Source: Runella sp. MFBS21
GTDB lineage: Bacteria > Bacteroidota > Bacteroidia > Cytophagales > Spirosomataceae
Direction of reading: 5' to 3'
Assembly: GCF_029433105.1 (NCBI RefSeq)
Contig: NZ_JARNTW010000003.1
Location: forward strand, 310,001-374,000
Length of the DNA stretch: 64,000 nt
Positions 36,468-45,884 of the stretch are shown in pieces. Made by a program: the position numbers and the translations under genes. Numbering within the stretch: position 1 is the stretch's first letter; every line of letters begins with the position of its first letter. Under the pieces are notes generated by a model that saw only the letters and a list, made by a program, of their open reading frames with translations, was not told where the DNA came from and searched no databases.

Positions 36468-36926
36468 ATGGATACAACTGACATTTTCAACGATTTAGAA
36501 ATGTATGGAAGCAGCAAAAACGGCACCAAGGTCGTGATGCCTAAAGGCAAAAAAGAAGGCAGTTGCTGGGAATTTGTAGAGATGGCATTAATCGAAAACA
36601 ACTACAAATACCATAATGAAGGTGGACTAGGCGAAGACCTATATGCCTGGGGAAGTCCTATTGACATAAGTACCATTAGAACTGGTGATATCTTACAATT
36701 TACCAATCATATTTTTACACTGAAAGATGGCAGATATTTTAAAAGGGGGCCTAAACATACTGCTATTGTTTCTACTGTAAATGACTCCAAAGCCGTGGTA
36801 GGGATATGGGAGCAGCATGTGACCAAACCATCAAAGGTTGTTTTCAATAAAGTATATTTAAGCCCCGAAGGTGAATGTACGGTAGTAGAAGGAACGGTAA
36901 AGGCTTACCGCCCCATCAAAAAATAA
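36468..36926 (+). CDS. hypothetical protein, possible papain-like (CHAP/NlpC-type) Cys-His fold
   Basis: 152 residues without a signal peptide. GSCWEFVEMAL (Cys33) resembles the GxCxxFV start of CHAP/NlpC-type cysteine peptidase helices. RTGDILQFTNHIF looks like the first strand after the helix, and PKHTAIVSTV (His97) and GIWEQHV (His117) could supply the His. This is a fold-level guess from motif spacing, not a family match. It is monocistronic, with 276 bases of AT-rich DNA upstream, and convergent to the prenyl synthase gene by 16 bases. It might be a cytoplasmic enzyme or part of a toxin-type domain. Confidence 0.5.
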   Translation: MDTTDIFNDLEMYGSSKNGTKVVMPKGKKEGSCWEFVEMALIENNYKYHNEGGLGEDLYAWGSPIDISTIRTGDILQFTNHIFTLKDGRYFKRGPKHTAIVSTVNDSKAVVGIWEQHVTKPSKVVFNKVYLSPEGECTVVEGTVKAYRPIKK

Positions 36927-36942
36927 AATTTGTAGCCAATGG

Positions 36943-37920
36943 TTAGCTCTCACGCCCCACCAAAAACGCGGCAAAATCAAGCAACGGTTTTTTGCGTTCG
37001 ATAGAAACACTGAGACTTGCTAAGGCTTCAAAACCTTTGGCAAAATACTCCTCGGCTTTGGCTTCGGCAATTTTATCAATTCCTAGTTTTGAGTAAATTT
37101 CCGTTACGGCCGCTACTTTGGTGGCGGTATCATACGTACCTTGGGGAAGACTCAGCCAGTAGTCTAGTTGATGTTTGGTATCGCCTTCGGCCAAAAGCAG
37201 GGCTTCTATCAACATAAAGGTTTTTTTGTTGGCGATGATGTCCCCACCTACTTGCTTTCCAAATTTTTCGGGATCGCCATATACATCTAGCAAATCATCT
37301 TTCAATTGAAAACCTAATCCCATATTGACGCCTACATTGTACAGAAGTTGAGTTGTAGTCTCATCGGCACCAGCAACGATTCCCCCTAGCTCCATCGCAA
37401 ATCCCAATAAAACGGAAGTTTTGAGGCGAATCATCTCAATATATTCCTCTTGCGACACATCGCGACGGGTTTCAAAATTCATGTCCCATTGCTGCCCTTC
37501 ACATACCTCCGCCGCTGTACGATTGAATCGTCGAATCACTAGTGGTAAATGGTGAGCATCTACATGAAGTAAAAGTTCATAAGCATTGACGAGCATCACA
37601 TCGCCCGACAAAATTGCGGTATTGGCATTCCATTTTTCATGGACCGTAGGCTTACCTCGACGCAAAGGGGCTTGATCCATGATGTCGTCGTGCATGAGGG
37701 TAAAATTATGAAATACCTCTACTGCCACGGCAGGTTTGAGGGATTTTTGCCAATCATCTACAAACAAATTTGTGGACAAAACCGTCAAAAGAGGACGTAA
37801 ACGCTTGCCTCCCAATGACATAATATAACGAATAGGTTCGTACAATTCGGCTGGCTGTTGGCCGTAAGTGGTATTTTCTACTTGTTTGGAAATTGCTTCT
37901 AAAAAGGGTTGAAAAGTCAT
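36943..37920 (-). CDS. polyprenyl synthetase family protein (trans-isoprenyl diphosphate synthase)
   Basis: 325 residues, all-helical fold. The first Asp-rich motif is LMHDDIMDQAPLRRGKPTVH, the second is FQLKDDLLDVYGD, and GGKRLRP near the N-terminus and KKTFM after the second motif complete the set. It condenses isopentenyl diphosphate with allylic diphosphates for quinones or carrier lipids. Product length is set near the residues before the first DDxxD; here bulky Phe and Leu sit there (FHNFTLMHDDIMD), which may favour a short or medium chain, but this is not decisive. The enzyme is cytoplasmic. Confidence 0.9.
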   Translation of the reverse strand: MTFQPFLEAISKQVENTTYGQQPAELYEPIRYIMSLGGKRLRPLLTVLSTNLFVDDWQKSLKPAVAVEVFHNFTLMHDDIMDQAPLRRGKPTVHEKWNANTAILSGDVMLVNAYELLLHVDAHHLPLVIRRFNRTAAEVCEGQQWDMNFETRRDVSQEEYIEMIRLKTSVLLGFAMELGGIVAGADETTTQLLYNVGVNMGLGFQLKDDLLDVYGDPEKFGKQVGGDIIANKKTFMLIEALLLAEGDTKHQLDYWLSLPQGTYDTATKVAAVTEIYSKLGIDKIAEAKAEEYFAKGFEALASLSVSIERKKPLLDFAAFLVGRES

Positions 37921-38092
37921 GCTTTAAATGGTAAATGTTGAGCCGCTGTAGCTTTCGAGTCAAAAATAATGGAACTTACCACTATAAACGGCCACCAATC
38001 AAAAAAGTTTTGAGTAATTTGTATGAAAAACTTTCACAAAGTGAAAACTTTGCCCCAATCAACCACCTTACCGTCTCCACAATCTTTTTGCT

Positions 38093-39427
38093 ATGCTACG
38101 TCATCTACAAACTTATCTTTTTACTTTTTACTGTTGTCTTTTATTCTCAAGCTGTGCTACATCTCAACCTAAAAAAAAGCAAACACCTCCCCAAGTCGCC
38201 GAAACCAATAAATGGCGAGATTTAGTTGCCAATTCGGCTATTTTTCGTCAAAATCATACCGGATTTGCACTGTACGATATAGAGCAGCAAACCCTAGTAG
38301 CTGAGTACCAAGCCGACCGTTATTTTACGCCAGCCTCCAATACCAAACTTTTTACTTTTTATGCAGGTTTGTCTTTACTTGGCGATTCAATTCCAGCTCT
38401 TCGCTACGTCACTAAAGGCGATTCTCTGATATTTTGGGGAATAGGTGATCCATCTTTATTACATCCCGATATGCCTTCTAGCAAAGTGCTTGACTTCCTA
38501 AAAAATTGGCATGGGAAGTTGTTTTTCTACCCTCACAACTACACCGGCAAACGCTTTGGTGCTGGCTGGACGTGGGGGGACTATGATGAATACTATCAAT
38601 GCGAGATTTCGGCTTTGCCCCTTTATGGCAACATCGTCAGATTTACAAATCATACTGTCAGCCCACGCGTCTTCAAAGACAGCTTGCGCACGGCGGGCTG
38701 GACCGAAAAATTCAATCTTTCTCGTGATGAATTCAACAATAGATTTTTTTCAACTGGCTGGCCTAGTGGCTCTTTCACCGAAGATGTCCCCTACCGTACT
38801 TCTCCGCTTATGGCAGCGCAATTGTTGGCCGATACTCTTAAAAAAGAAATCCATTTACTTCCCAAAACCTCTCTAGGAGGCCATTATTCGACACTTTATA
38901 GTTTACCGATTGATACCCTTTATAGACGTATGCTCCAAGTCAGTGACAATATGTTTGCCGAACAAATCATGCTTATGTGTGCTGCCAAACTCGACTCCAA
39001 CAATCTTGGCTTTGAGACCAAACAAAGTATCGATTTCGTAAAAACACAATTGCTAACCGACCTCCCCGACGAACCTATCTGGGAAGACGGCTCAGGGCTA
39101 TCGCGGTATAATCTTTTTACACCGCGTTCGATTATTAAGCTTTTACAAAAAATACAAACCAAAGTCCCCGACCAAGAGCGCTTGTTTGGATTATTGCCAA
39201 TTGGAGGTAAAGCAGGCACTATCAAAAATCAATATAAATCGCGCGAGCCGTTTATATTTGCCAAAACAGGGTCATTATCCAACGTTTATTCTTTAAGCGG
39301 CTTTTTGAAAACTAAAAAAGGAAAAGTCTTGATTTTTAGTCTTATGAATAACAACTTTATTCAAAAAACTGCCGAAATCCGCAAAGAGGTTGAACGGATC
39401 TTGACCGAAATTCACGACAAATATTAA
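38093..39427 (+). CDS. D-alanyl-D-alanine carboxypeptidase, PBP4 (S13) type
   Basis: 444 residues. A lipobox is present (LLFSSCATSQ). Penicillin-binding motifs: SxxK as SNTKLF in the TPASNTKLF block, SxN as SDNMFAEQ, and KTG as AKTGSLSNVYSLSGF. The order matches PBP4/DacB, which trims pentapeptides and cross-links in the periplasm. It lies 35 bases upstream of a DUF2252 gene on the same strand. Confidence 0.9.
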   Translation: MLRHLQTYLFTFYCCLLFSSCATSQPKKKQTPPQVAETNKWRDLVANSAIFRQNHTGFALYDIEQQTLVAEYQADRYFTPASNTKLFTFYAGLSLLGDSIPALRYVTKGDSLIFWGIGDPSLLHPDMPSSKVLDFLKNWHGKLFFYPHNYTGKRFGAGWTWGDYDEYYQCEISALPLYGNIVRFTNHTVSPRVFKDSLRTAGWTEKFNLSRDEFNNRFFSTGWPSGSFTEDVPYRTSPLMAAQLLADTLKKEIHLLPKTSLGGHYSTLYSLPIDTLYRRMLQVSDNMFAEQIMLMCAAKLDSNNLGFETKQSIDFVKTQLLTDLPDEPIWEDGSGLSRYNLFTPRSIIKLLQKIQTKVPDQERLFGLLPIGGKAGTIKNQYKSREPFIFAKTGSLSNVYSLSGFLKTKKGKVLIFSLMNNNFIQKTAEIRKEVERILTEIHDKY

Positions 39428-39462
39428 AGAATCATCAGCCGAATTGCTAGCCCGAAAACAAT

Positions 39463-40656
39463 ATGCCAGTCATTGCTCAAATCAAACAAGGCAACTTAGG
39501 CCGCAACAAGTTGCTTTTAGAACAAAAATACTACCGCATGACCGAAGGAGTGTACCGCTTTTTCAGGGCTACTTCGTCTATTTTTTATCACGATTTTATT
39601 CAACATTTTAGTACAACCGACCATACGCGCGTGTGGGGGTGTGGTGACTTACATCTTCAAAACTTTGGGACCTACAAAGCCGAGAATCGGCTAGTATACT
39701 TCGACATCAATGACTTCGATGATGCCTTGCTGCTACCAGCAACTTGGGAAATCAGCCGTATGCTAGTGAGTATTTTGCTGGCAGCCGAAGAACTCGACAT
39801 GGAGCCTTCCGAGTCGCAATCCCTTCTCAAAACCTTCCTAAAAAGCTATACTACAACACTTTCGATGGGTAAACCGATTGACATCGAGCGGCGAAGTGCA
39901 GAAGGCATGCTCAAAGAGTTTTTAGAAAATCTTGAAAAACGCCGCCGCCGCGACCTTATCAAAGAACGCACTATCAAAAGTGATAATAGCCGCCTCTTAA
40001 ACGTAGACTATGAAAAAGTACTGCCAATCTCTGAGGAACAAAACACCAAAGTCAGAAGACTTTTGGAGTCTTGGCATAGTCAGCATCCTACGCCTTTTTA
40101 TGAGCGGATTTGCGATGTAGGTGTACGTGTCACAGGTACCGCTAGTCTAGGACTTGAGCGATATGTAGTATTGGTAGAAAATACCAAAGAGAAGCTATAT
40201 CTACTTGACCTCAAAGAAGCACGGCATTCTACGCTAACACCTTATATTCAACTGCCTCAGCCTCATTGGCACAGCGAAGCGCATCGTATTGTAGGAATTC
40301 AGAGCAGAGTCAACAATGTGCTTCCCACTTTACTTAATCCGATTGTAAATGATTCTCAATCATTTGTATTGAAAGAACTTCAACCCGAACAAGACAAGTT
40401 TGATTTTCATTATTGGGATGGCGAGCTTGAATCTTTTCTCTCCCTTATCTCTACCATAGGTACGATTACAGCTTCGGGGCAATTGCGCAGTGCAGGGCGG
40501 CAAGGCTCTTCTATCGCCGACGAACTCATCGATTTTGCACACGATACCCAATGGCAACGCGATTTGTTGGCCTATTGCCGAGATTATCCTACCAAAGTCC
40601 ACCAAGATTATTTTCAGTTTTGTGAGGCCCTCGAAGAAGATTTTTTTGATGAATAA
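39463..40656 (+). CDS. DUF2252 family protein
   Basis: 397 residues. The family marker block is WGCGDLHLQNFGTYKAENRLVYFDINDFDDALLLPATWEISRM, which resembles the catalytic HxxN and DxD of aminoglycoside-phosphotransferase-like kinases. Later parts include RVTGTASLGLERYVVLVENTKEKLYLLDLKEARHS, with a Lys in a strand as expected for the ATP-binding Lys. Substrate and function are unknown. There is no signal peptide. It is close behind the dacB-type gene and is followed by two terminator-like palindromes. Confidence 0.85.
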   Translation: MPVIAQIKQGNLGRNKLLLEQKYYRMTEGVYRFFRATSSIFYHDFIQHFSTTDHTRVWGCGDLHLQNFGTYKAENRLVYFDINDFDDALLLPATWEISRMLVSILLAAEELDMEPSESQSLLKTFLKSYTTTLSMGKPIDIERRSAEGMLKEFLENLEKRRRRDLIKERTIKSDNSRLLNVDYEKVLPISEEQNTKVRRLLESWHSQHPTPFYERICDVGVRVTGTASLGLERYVVLVENTKEKLYLLDLKEARHSTLTPYIQLPQPHWHSEAHRIVGIQSRVNNVLPTLLNPIVNDSQSFVLKELQPEQDKFDFHYWDGELESFLSLISTIGTITASGQLRSAGRQGSSIADELIDFAHDTQWQRDLLAYCRDYPTKVHQDYFQFCEALEEDFFDE

Positions 40657-40664
40657 ATATCAAC

Positions 40665-40762
40665 GCTGGCAACCTTTGGAACATTGCCAAGGTTTTTGAC
40701 TATAAACTAACGCTGGCAACCTTTGGAACGTTGCCAGCGTTAATGACGTTGCCAAGGTTTTT
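40665..40762 (+). terminator. two GGCAACCTT/GTT-type palindromes after DUF2252
   Basis: Hairpin 1 is at 40667-40689 (TGGCAACCTTTGGAA... core), followed by AGGTTTTT. Hairpin 2 is at 40709-40741, with arms AACGCTGGCAAC and GTTGCCAGCGTT. A half-copy, GTTGCCAAGGTTTTT, follows. The two look like tandem duplicates of the same element. Confidence 0.6.
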
Positions 40763-40836
40763 GCTTCTTAACTTAAGTTAACGAAAAATGAGGCGCTAGA
40801 CTACAATTTTGCGTTTAAATCATTCTTTTTTAGTCT

Positions 40837-41427
40837 ATGAAACTCATTTCTTTTCACCGCGTCAGTGGCATAGTGATTGCTCTATTTGCCGTTTTTCATT
40901 TGTATAATCATCTTATGGCATGGTTTGGTATCGAATCTCACCGCCACTTTATGGAGCTTTTTAGGCGAGTGTATCGCTTTCCACCCGTTGAGGTATTGTT
41001 GCTTATATGCATAGGATTTCAGGTGATTAGTGGCATTTTACAAATAAAACATTTACGAACTAAAAACACCCTCACTTTTCTCGACCGTTGCAAAATCTAT
41101 TCGGGTGTGGTTTTTGCTTTGTTTATTTTACAGCACCTCAGTGCAATCATGGTTCAACGACTGATATGGCATGGTGAGACTGACTTTCATTTTGCAGCAG
41201 CAGTAGTATTGTCGGCCCCTCAGAAATACTACTTTGTTCCTTACTATTTCGTGGGGGTGTTTTCTTTAGGAGTGCATATAGCAAGTGTGCATCGTCAAAA
41301 AATAATTGCTTGGGTAAGCCCCAATCAAGCTAATTGGCACGCCTTTTTTATTTTATTTCTAAGTTTTAGTATTGCTATTGTGATTTTGTACGTATTTATG
41401 GGAAGCAGGTTTGCTATTCCTCAATAG
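40837..41427 (+). CDS. orphan SdhC/cytochrome b-like five-helix membrane protein
   Basis: 196 residues with five membrane segments (about 8-28, 50-70, 86-108, 130-150, 168-190). The opening FHRVSGIVIALFAVFHLYNHL resembles the first helix of succinate dehydrogenase/fumarate reductase cytochrome b subunits, and His residues sit inside helices (His21, His25, His100, His147) as haem ligands would. No sdhA or sdhB homologues are adjacent. It may therefore be a stand-alone b-type cytochrome or a membrane anchor for a complex encoded elsewhere. Confidence 0.55.
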   Translation: MKLISFHRVSGIVIALFAVFHLYNHLMAWFGIESHRHFMELFRRVYRFPPVEVLLLICIGFQVISGILQIKHLRTKNTLTFLDRCKIYSGVVFALFILQHLSAIMVQRLIWHGETDFHFAAAVVLSAPQKYYFVPYYFVGVFSLGVHIASVHRQKIIAWVSPNQANWHAFFILFLSFSIAIVILYVFMGSRFAIPQ

Positions 41428-41524
41428 AGTAGTAAATAAGCACTCAAAATTTTGTAACTTTTTGAAGGCTATTTCGTTGATAAACATCAGGCTTTACATC
41501 TTTGTTTGTACTTAACTCCTATTC

Positions 41525-44161
41525 ATGAAATCATTTTTTCTATTATTTCTTCTATCTATTCTTAGTTTTTCTTCTTTCGGAGGGGGAATCAAAGGTGTTA
41601 TCAAAACTTCTAAAGGTGAACCTTTGCCCTACGCTGCGGTGGTGGTTAAAGGGACAAACCTCGGAACGATGGCCAATGCCGAAGGTCGCTACGAACTTGT
41701 CTTGGATAAGGGAAAGTATGAAATCATTTTTCAATATTTGGGTTTTAAAGCTTTGGTAAAAACCATAGAAATAGGGACAGATTCCCAAAACCTCGATGTA
41801 GTATTAGAGGAACAAGCTCTTAATCTCAACGAAGTAAAAATTGGCTCCAACTCCGAAGACCCTGCCTATACAATCATGCGGCGAGCCATAGCCTCAGCGC
41901 GTTTTCATGCCTTACAAGTACAATCGTACAACGCACGTGCCTACATCAAATCTACAGGCGTGATTACCAATATCCCTTTTTTGGCGGAAAAAGCCCTCAA
42001 AAAAGAAGGCATCGAAGAAGGTCGTCCGATATTGAATGAAAGTGTCAACGAAATCACTTTCCAACAGCCCAACAATTATCGTCAGCGCGTAGTATCGACC
42101 CGTAATAGCCTCGACAACAGCGCTCCAAGCCCCAATGCATTTGTACTTGCGAGTTTTTATGACCCTACCGTGGGCGATGCCGTTTCGCCTCTTTCTCCCA
42201 AAGCCTTTGGGTATTATAAATTTGAGTATGAAGGTTCATTCCGAGAAGGGGATTTGGAGGTCAACAAGATAAAAGTGATACCACGCTCGTATGGTGAGGG
42301 AGTATTCAAAGGACAGATTTATATCATCGAAAACACTTGGGCTATTCACAGCCTGAATCTCCAAACTACCGTCCAGAGTTTTGATGTTGACCTCAAACAA
42401 GTCTCAAGTCTTGTACAAGATGTATGGATGCCCACCAATGTACAGATTCGTTTTGGAGGCTCTATGATGGGCTTTTCGGGTGAGTTCAAATACGTGGTGT
42501 CGCTTAATTATAAAAACCTCAAAATCAACCCTTCTTTCAAAGCTCCTCCCACCATCGTGGACGAAAAATTTGAGAAGCCTGATAACGATTTGTCAAAAAA
42601 AGACCTTCGTTCCAAAAAACTCAGCGACCTTGCTGCCCAGCAAAAAGAGGTTTCGACCAAACAAATGCGTAAGCTCATGAAAGAATATGAAAAGCAAGAA
42701 AAACGTGAACGCAAGGCTCAAAAAGAAGACATTAATGTAGTTAGGAATGACTCGATTGTAGTAGATTCGATGGCACATCGCCGCACCGATACTTATTGGA
42801 ACGAACTACGGACGATTCCTCTGACCGAAATTGAAACCAAAAGCTATAAACATTCGGACAGTATTCGCATTGTAAAAGAAATCAAAATCAAGGCCGATAG
42901 TACAAAAGCCAAGAGAGACTCTTCTAAGGTCGATTTTCTTTCACTCATGACAGGGCGTTCTTTTAGACTATCTAAAAAATGGACGCTTGATTATCAAGGC
43001 CCTCTTCATCCTCAAAATGCTACATATAACACCGTAGACGGCTATGTATTGGAGAGCAATTTTAATTTCAAAAGACAGCTAAATCGCGACAACTCTATTT
43101 ATATTAAACCTTTGGCACGATATGCGTTTGGCCGAGAAGTAGTATCGGGTACAGTAGCTACGGGGTGGACTGGACGGCGACGTGGAATTTCGCTATCTGG
43201 CGGGAGGTATGTATCACAGTTCAATGCCAACAATCCAATCAATGCCAATGCCAACACCACCGCGACTTTGTTTTTTGAAAACAATTTTATGAAAATCTAT
43301 GAAAAAGATTTTGGTCGACTTTCCTTCTATTACTCACGTCTGGCCGATGTTTTTTCACTTAATGGTTTTGTCGAATATGGGCAGCGATACGAACTCGAAA
43401 ACCTCGAAAATGCTCGCTCATGGATACGTTGGAATCAATTTGCATTTTCGCCCAATGCTCCCTTCAATCAAGAATATGCCAATCGCTCTACGGCTTCCGC
43501 TTTGTACTATCGTTTTGAGCCGCACCGCGCCCTCACTCTAGACCTTTCTTTAACATGGAGACCAGGCCAACAATATCGTATTTATAATGGTCGTAAACGC
43601 TATCTCAACAACAGAAATCCGTCGGTAGTCTTGCACTATGTCAAGGGGATTCCTGATATAGGAAATAGCATTTCAGATTTTGATTTCTTGGAGCTTACGC
43701 TCCGCCAAGATATCAAAACGGGTGTAAGAAGTGAGCTACATTATTCTGTATCGGCGGGGGCTTTTCTCAACAATCGCAACCCATACTTTATGGATTACAA
43801 ACATTTTGCAGGCAATCAGACTTTTGTGCAATTTGGCGACGCTTTCTCCACTTTTCGTGGTCTGCCGTACTATACCTACAGTACCTCCCAAAGGTTTTTT
43901 GAAGCACACATCGTCAACGAATCGCGACGCTTATTGCTGACTCGCATTCCACTTATTCGATTGGCTGGTTTGAAAGAAAACCTTATGGTTCATTATTTAG
44001 CCACTCCTACCATTTCTCAATATATGGAAGTAGGTTACGGTCTCGATGGACTGATTCCCAGTTTTCCATTTTTTAGAGTAGAAGCTGTGGCAGTTTTTGA
44101 AAATTACAAATATTACCGAACCATTTTCCGAGTAGGAACAACGTTGAAATTTGGTCGGTAA
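41525..44161 (+). CDS. DUF5686 / carboxypeptidase-regulatory-like outer-membrane protein
   Basis: 878 residues. A signal peptide (about 1-19) precedes a carboxypeptidase-regulatory-like domain (IKGVIKTSKGEPLPYAAVVVKGTNLGTMANAEGRYELVL). The DUF5686 region then begins with YTIMRRAIASARFHALQVQSYNARAYIKSTG. A Lys/Glu-rich helical stretch lies at about 360-400. The C-terminal half is a beta-barrel of the surface-antigen type, ending in VGTTLKFGR. It is probably an outer-membrane protein of unknown role. It is convergent with the copper-monooxygenase-like gene. Confidence 0.85.
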   Translation: MKSFFLLFLLSILSFSSFGGGIKGVIKTSKGEPLPYAAVVVKGTNLGTMANAEGRYELVLDKGKYEIIFQYLGFKALVKTIEIGTDSQNLDVVLEEQALNLNEVKIGSNSEDPAYTIMRRAIASARFHALQVQSYNARAYIKSTGVITNIPFLAEKALKKEGIEEGRPILNESVNEITFQQPNNYRQRVVSTRNSLDNSAPSPNAFVLASFYDPTVGDAVSPLSPKAFGYYKFEYEGSFREGDLEVNKIKVIPRSYGEGVFKGQIYIIENTWAIHSLNLQTTVQSFDVDLKQVSSLVQDVWMPTNVQIRFGGSMMGFSGEFKYVVSLNYKNLKINPSFKAPPTIVDEKFEKPDNDLSKKDLRSKKLSDLAAQQKEVSTKQMRKLMKEYEKQEKRERKAQKEDINVVRNDSIVVDSMAHRRTDTYWNELRTIPLTEIETKSYKHSDSIRIVKEIKIKADSTKAKRDSSKVDFLSLMTGRSFRLSKKWTLDYQGPLHPQNATYNTVDGYVLESNFNFKRQLNRDNSIYIKPLARYAFGREVVSGTVATGWTGRRRGISLSGGRYVSQFNANNPINANANTTATLFFENNFMKIYEKDFGRLSFYYSRLADVFSLNGFVEYGQRYELENLENARSWIRWNQFAFSPNAPFNQEYANRSTASALYYRFEPHRALTLDLSLTWRPGQQYRIYNGRKRYLNNRNPSVVLHYVKGIPDIGNSISDFDFLELTLRQDIKTGVRSELHYSVSAGAFLNNRNPYFMDYKHFAGNQTFVQFGDAFSTFRGLPYYTYSTSQRFFEAHIVNESRRLLLTRIPLIRLAGLKENLMVHYLATPTISQYMEVGYGLDGLIPSFPFFRVEAVAVFENYKYYRTIFRVGTTLKFGR

Positions 44162-44197
44162 CATCGTTGAAATGCAACGATGCAACAGCCAACGATA

Positions 44198-45571
44198 TTA
44201 TTGTTCGTAATAATATCCAAAAATAATCCCCATTTCGTCTTCGCTAGTCAGGCCAAATCTGACAATTTTGGAGGTATTGTTGTTGTAGGTGATTTCGGAA
44301 GTAAGGCCCTCCCCTGCTTTGAATTCGAGCGGCACATTGAAGGTTTTGATAAGAGGATGTTCCCAATCGGTACTTTCATATACGATTTCGCCATTACGCG
44401 CACCTCCCGCAATTTTAATCACAAACTTCTCCCCTAATTTGTGCGTATGTGACGTAAGCATCAACACTTTGGTAGGTTTCGAAAACTTAAACGTTTTGGT
44501 AGCAATCGTCACCTGATTAGGAGCTAAACGAAAATCCTCATTACCCATATTGATTGAATTGGCTACAATTTTCACCTGCTCCTTAGGCATTTTGTACAAA
44601 TTGACATATACCTCTCCCGGAATTTTTCCGGCGGTTTTGTTGACATAATGCGAGTTGAAATCAAAAGAATAATTGGCAGGAATCCGCAATGCTATCCCTT
44701 CTGGAAAAGTATAATCATGCTCTTGGGTTTGGGTACCTGCCCAAAACACGTGATTTTGCATACTCAAAAACGTCAATAGATTGCTAGTTCCGTCGGCATT
44801 GCGCAAATCTCTCACTTGCCCTACAGTGGGTAGGTTGTTGAGGTTTTTAAAATCATACAATATAAAATGATGGCTACCGGGACGCATCCGCGATTGGATG
44901 CGATTGATATATAGCTCCGATGTATTTCCGACAGGTTTACGAACAAAAATTTCGCGTTCGTAAGTGTTAGAAACTTCAAAAGGCTCCAAATGTAGCTGAA
45001 TACCCTCATTAGATTTGGGGGGCTCTAGGGCTGTAAAAGTACTTCCAAAATTAGAACCACACAGCGGCACCGAATTGGTAATGAGGGATGCATCTACCGA
45101 ACCACCCGCCCGAGGTGCTCCCGCTTCAATCCATTTACGAACAAACTCGATTTCACCCACCGAAAGTCCATTGGCCCCGAGCGGCATGGGATTTCCGTAT
45201 TGTTTACTAGCCAACAGCGAAGCGGCGCTACAATTGATTTTGGTAAACAAAAAACTCTTAGACACATTGCCAGGCATCACGAGCCGCATCGAATCGGTCT
45301 TAGCAGCGGTATTTTTGGGGAATTTATTGATCAGATTGTCATATGAACTTATACCTGCAAGTACAAGCCCATGCTGCCTAAAAGCGGCGTCTTGCTCAGA
45401 GGCATGGCAGCCCGAAGTAGCACATGACTTATCAAATATCTGCGTTTGAATCAGTTTGAAAGAACCTTCTTCAAGTACTTGCTCTTCTGCCTTCTGCTGA
45501 CATGAGCTAACCATCACCGCCGAAGTCACCACCACTCCCAAAACTCCAATGTAAAACTTGAAAGTATTCAT
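44198..45571 (-). CDS. copper type II ascorbate-dependent monooxygenase-like protein with N-terminal cytochrome c-like domain
   Basis: 457 residues, lipoprotein signal (SAVMVSSCQQ, Cys24). An N-terminal cytochrome-like domain has Cys50 and Cys55-His56 (CATSGCH, spacing CX4CH instead of CX2CH), with a later PMPLG that could give the axial Met. The C-terminal domain carries HHFI and HTHKLG motifs like the copper-binding His of the PHM/DBM monooxygenase fold. It ends GIIFGYYYEQ, in line with the partial gene at base 1. The substrate is unknown; the domain pair suggests electron delivery to copper. Confidence 0.7.
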   Translation of the reverse strand: MNTFKFYIGVLGVVVTSAVMVSSCQQKAEEQVLEEGSFKLIQTQIFDKSCATSGCHASEQDAAFRQHGLVLAGISSYDNLINKFPKNTAAKTDSMRLVMPGNVSKSFLFTKINCSAASLLASKQYGNPMPLGANGLSVGEIEFVRKWIEAGAPRAGGSVDASLITNSVPLCGSNFGSTFTALEPPKSNEGIQLHLEPFEVSNTYEREIFVRKPVGNTSELYINRIQSRMRPGSHHFILYDFKNLNNLPTVGQVRDLRNADGTSNLLTFLSMQNHVFWAGTQTQEHDYTFPEGIALRIPANYSFDFNSHYVNKTAGKIPGEVYVNLYKMPKEQVKIVANSINMGNEDFRLAPNQVTIATKTFKFSKPTKVLMLTSHTHKLGEKFVIKIAGGARNGEIVYESTDWEHPLIKTFNVPLEFKAGEGLTSEITYNNNTSKIVRFGLTSEDEMGIIFGYYYEQ

Positions 45572-45665
45572 CAGTCAAAAACCGTTATCTGTAAAACCTG
45601 TGAATATAACGCAATTTACTCATTCGCAACTATCTGTAGCATAGACAATTTTGAACAATAGAAGT

Positions 45666-45884
45666 TTAATCTTTTTCTGAAGTAATCAATATTCCTCCCA
45701 AAGCCACCAAACAATCATTGCAAAGGCATTGATTGAGGTATTTTTGGGCAAGAAACCCCCTTAGTTCTTCACTCAACTGCACCTGAAAACAGGGACAACT
45801 CACCCCCAACGAAGCCTGACAACCAAAAGCCTTCCCACAATGAGGGCAGGTAGTAGATTTAGTAGTTTCAAGCGGAAGTTTCAT
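45666..45884 (-). CDS. cysteine-rich CWC family protein
   Basis: 72 residues with nine Cys, in the order CPHCGKAFGC, CPC, CLCNDC. This is the layout of the CWC family (zinc-binding ribbon-like). Its ATG overlaps the TGA of the PepSY gene by four bases (ATGA), so translation is coupled. The function is not known; a metal-related role would fit the PepSY partner. Confidence 0.85.
   Translation of the reverse strand: MKLPLETTKSTTCPHCGKAFGCQASLGVSCPCFQVQLSEELRGFLAQKYLNQCLCNDCLVALGGILITSEKD

Noticed and set aside
43099-43284. Minus-strand frame inside the DUF5686 gene
   Set aside because: Antisense shadow in a region with a complete plus-strand protein.
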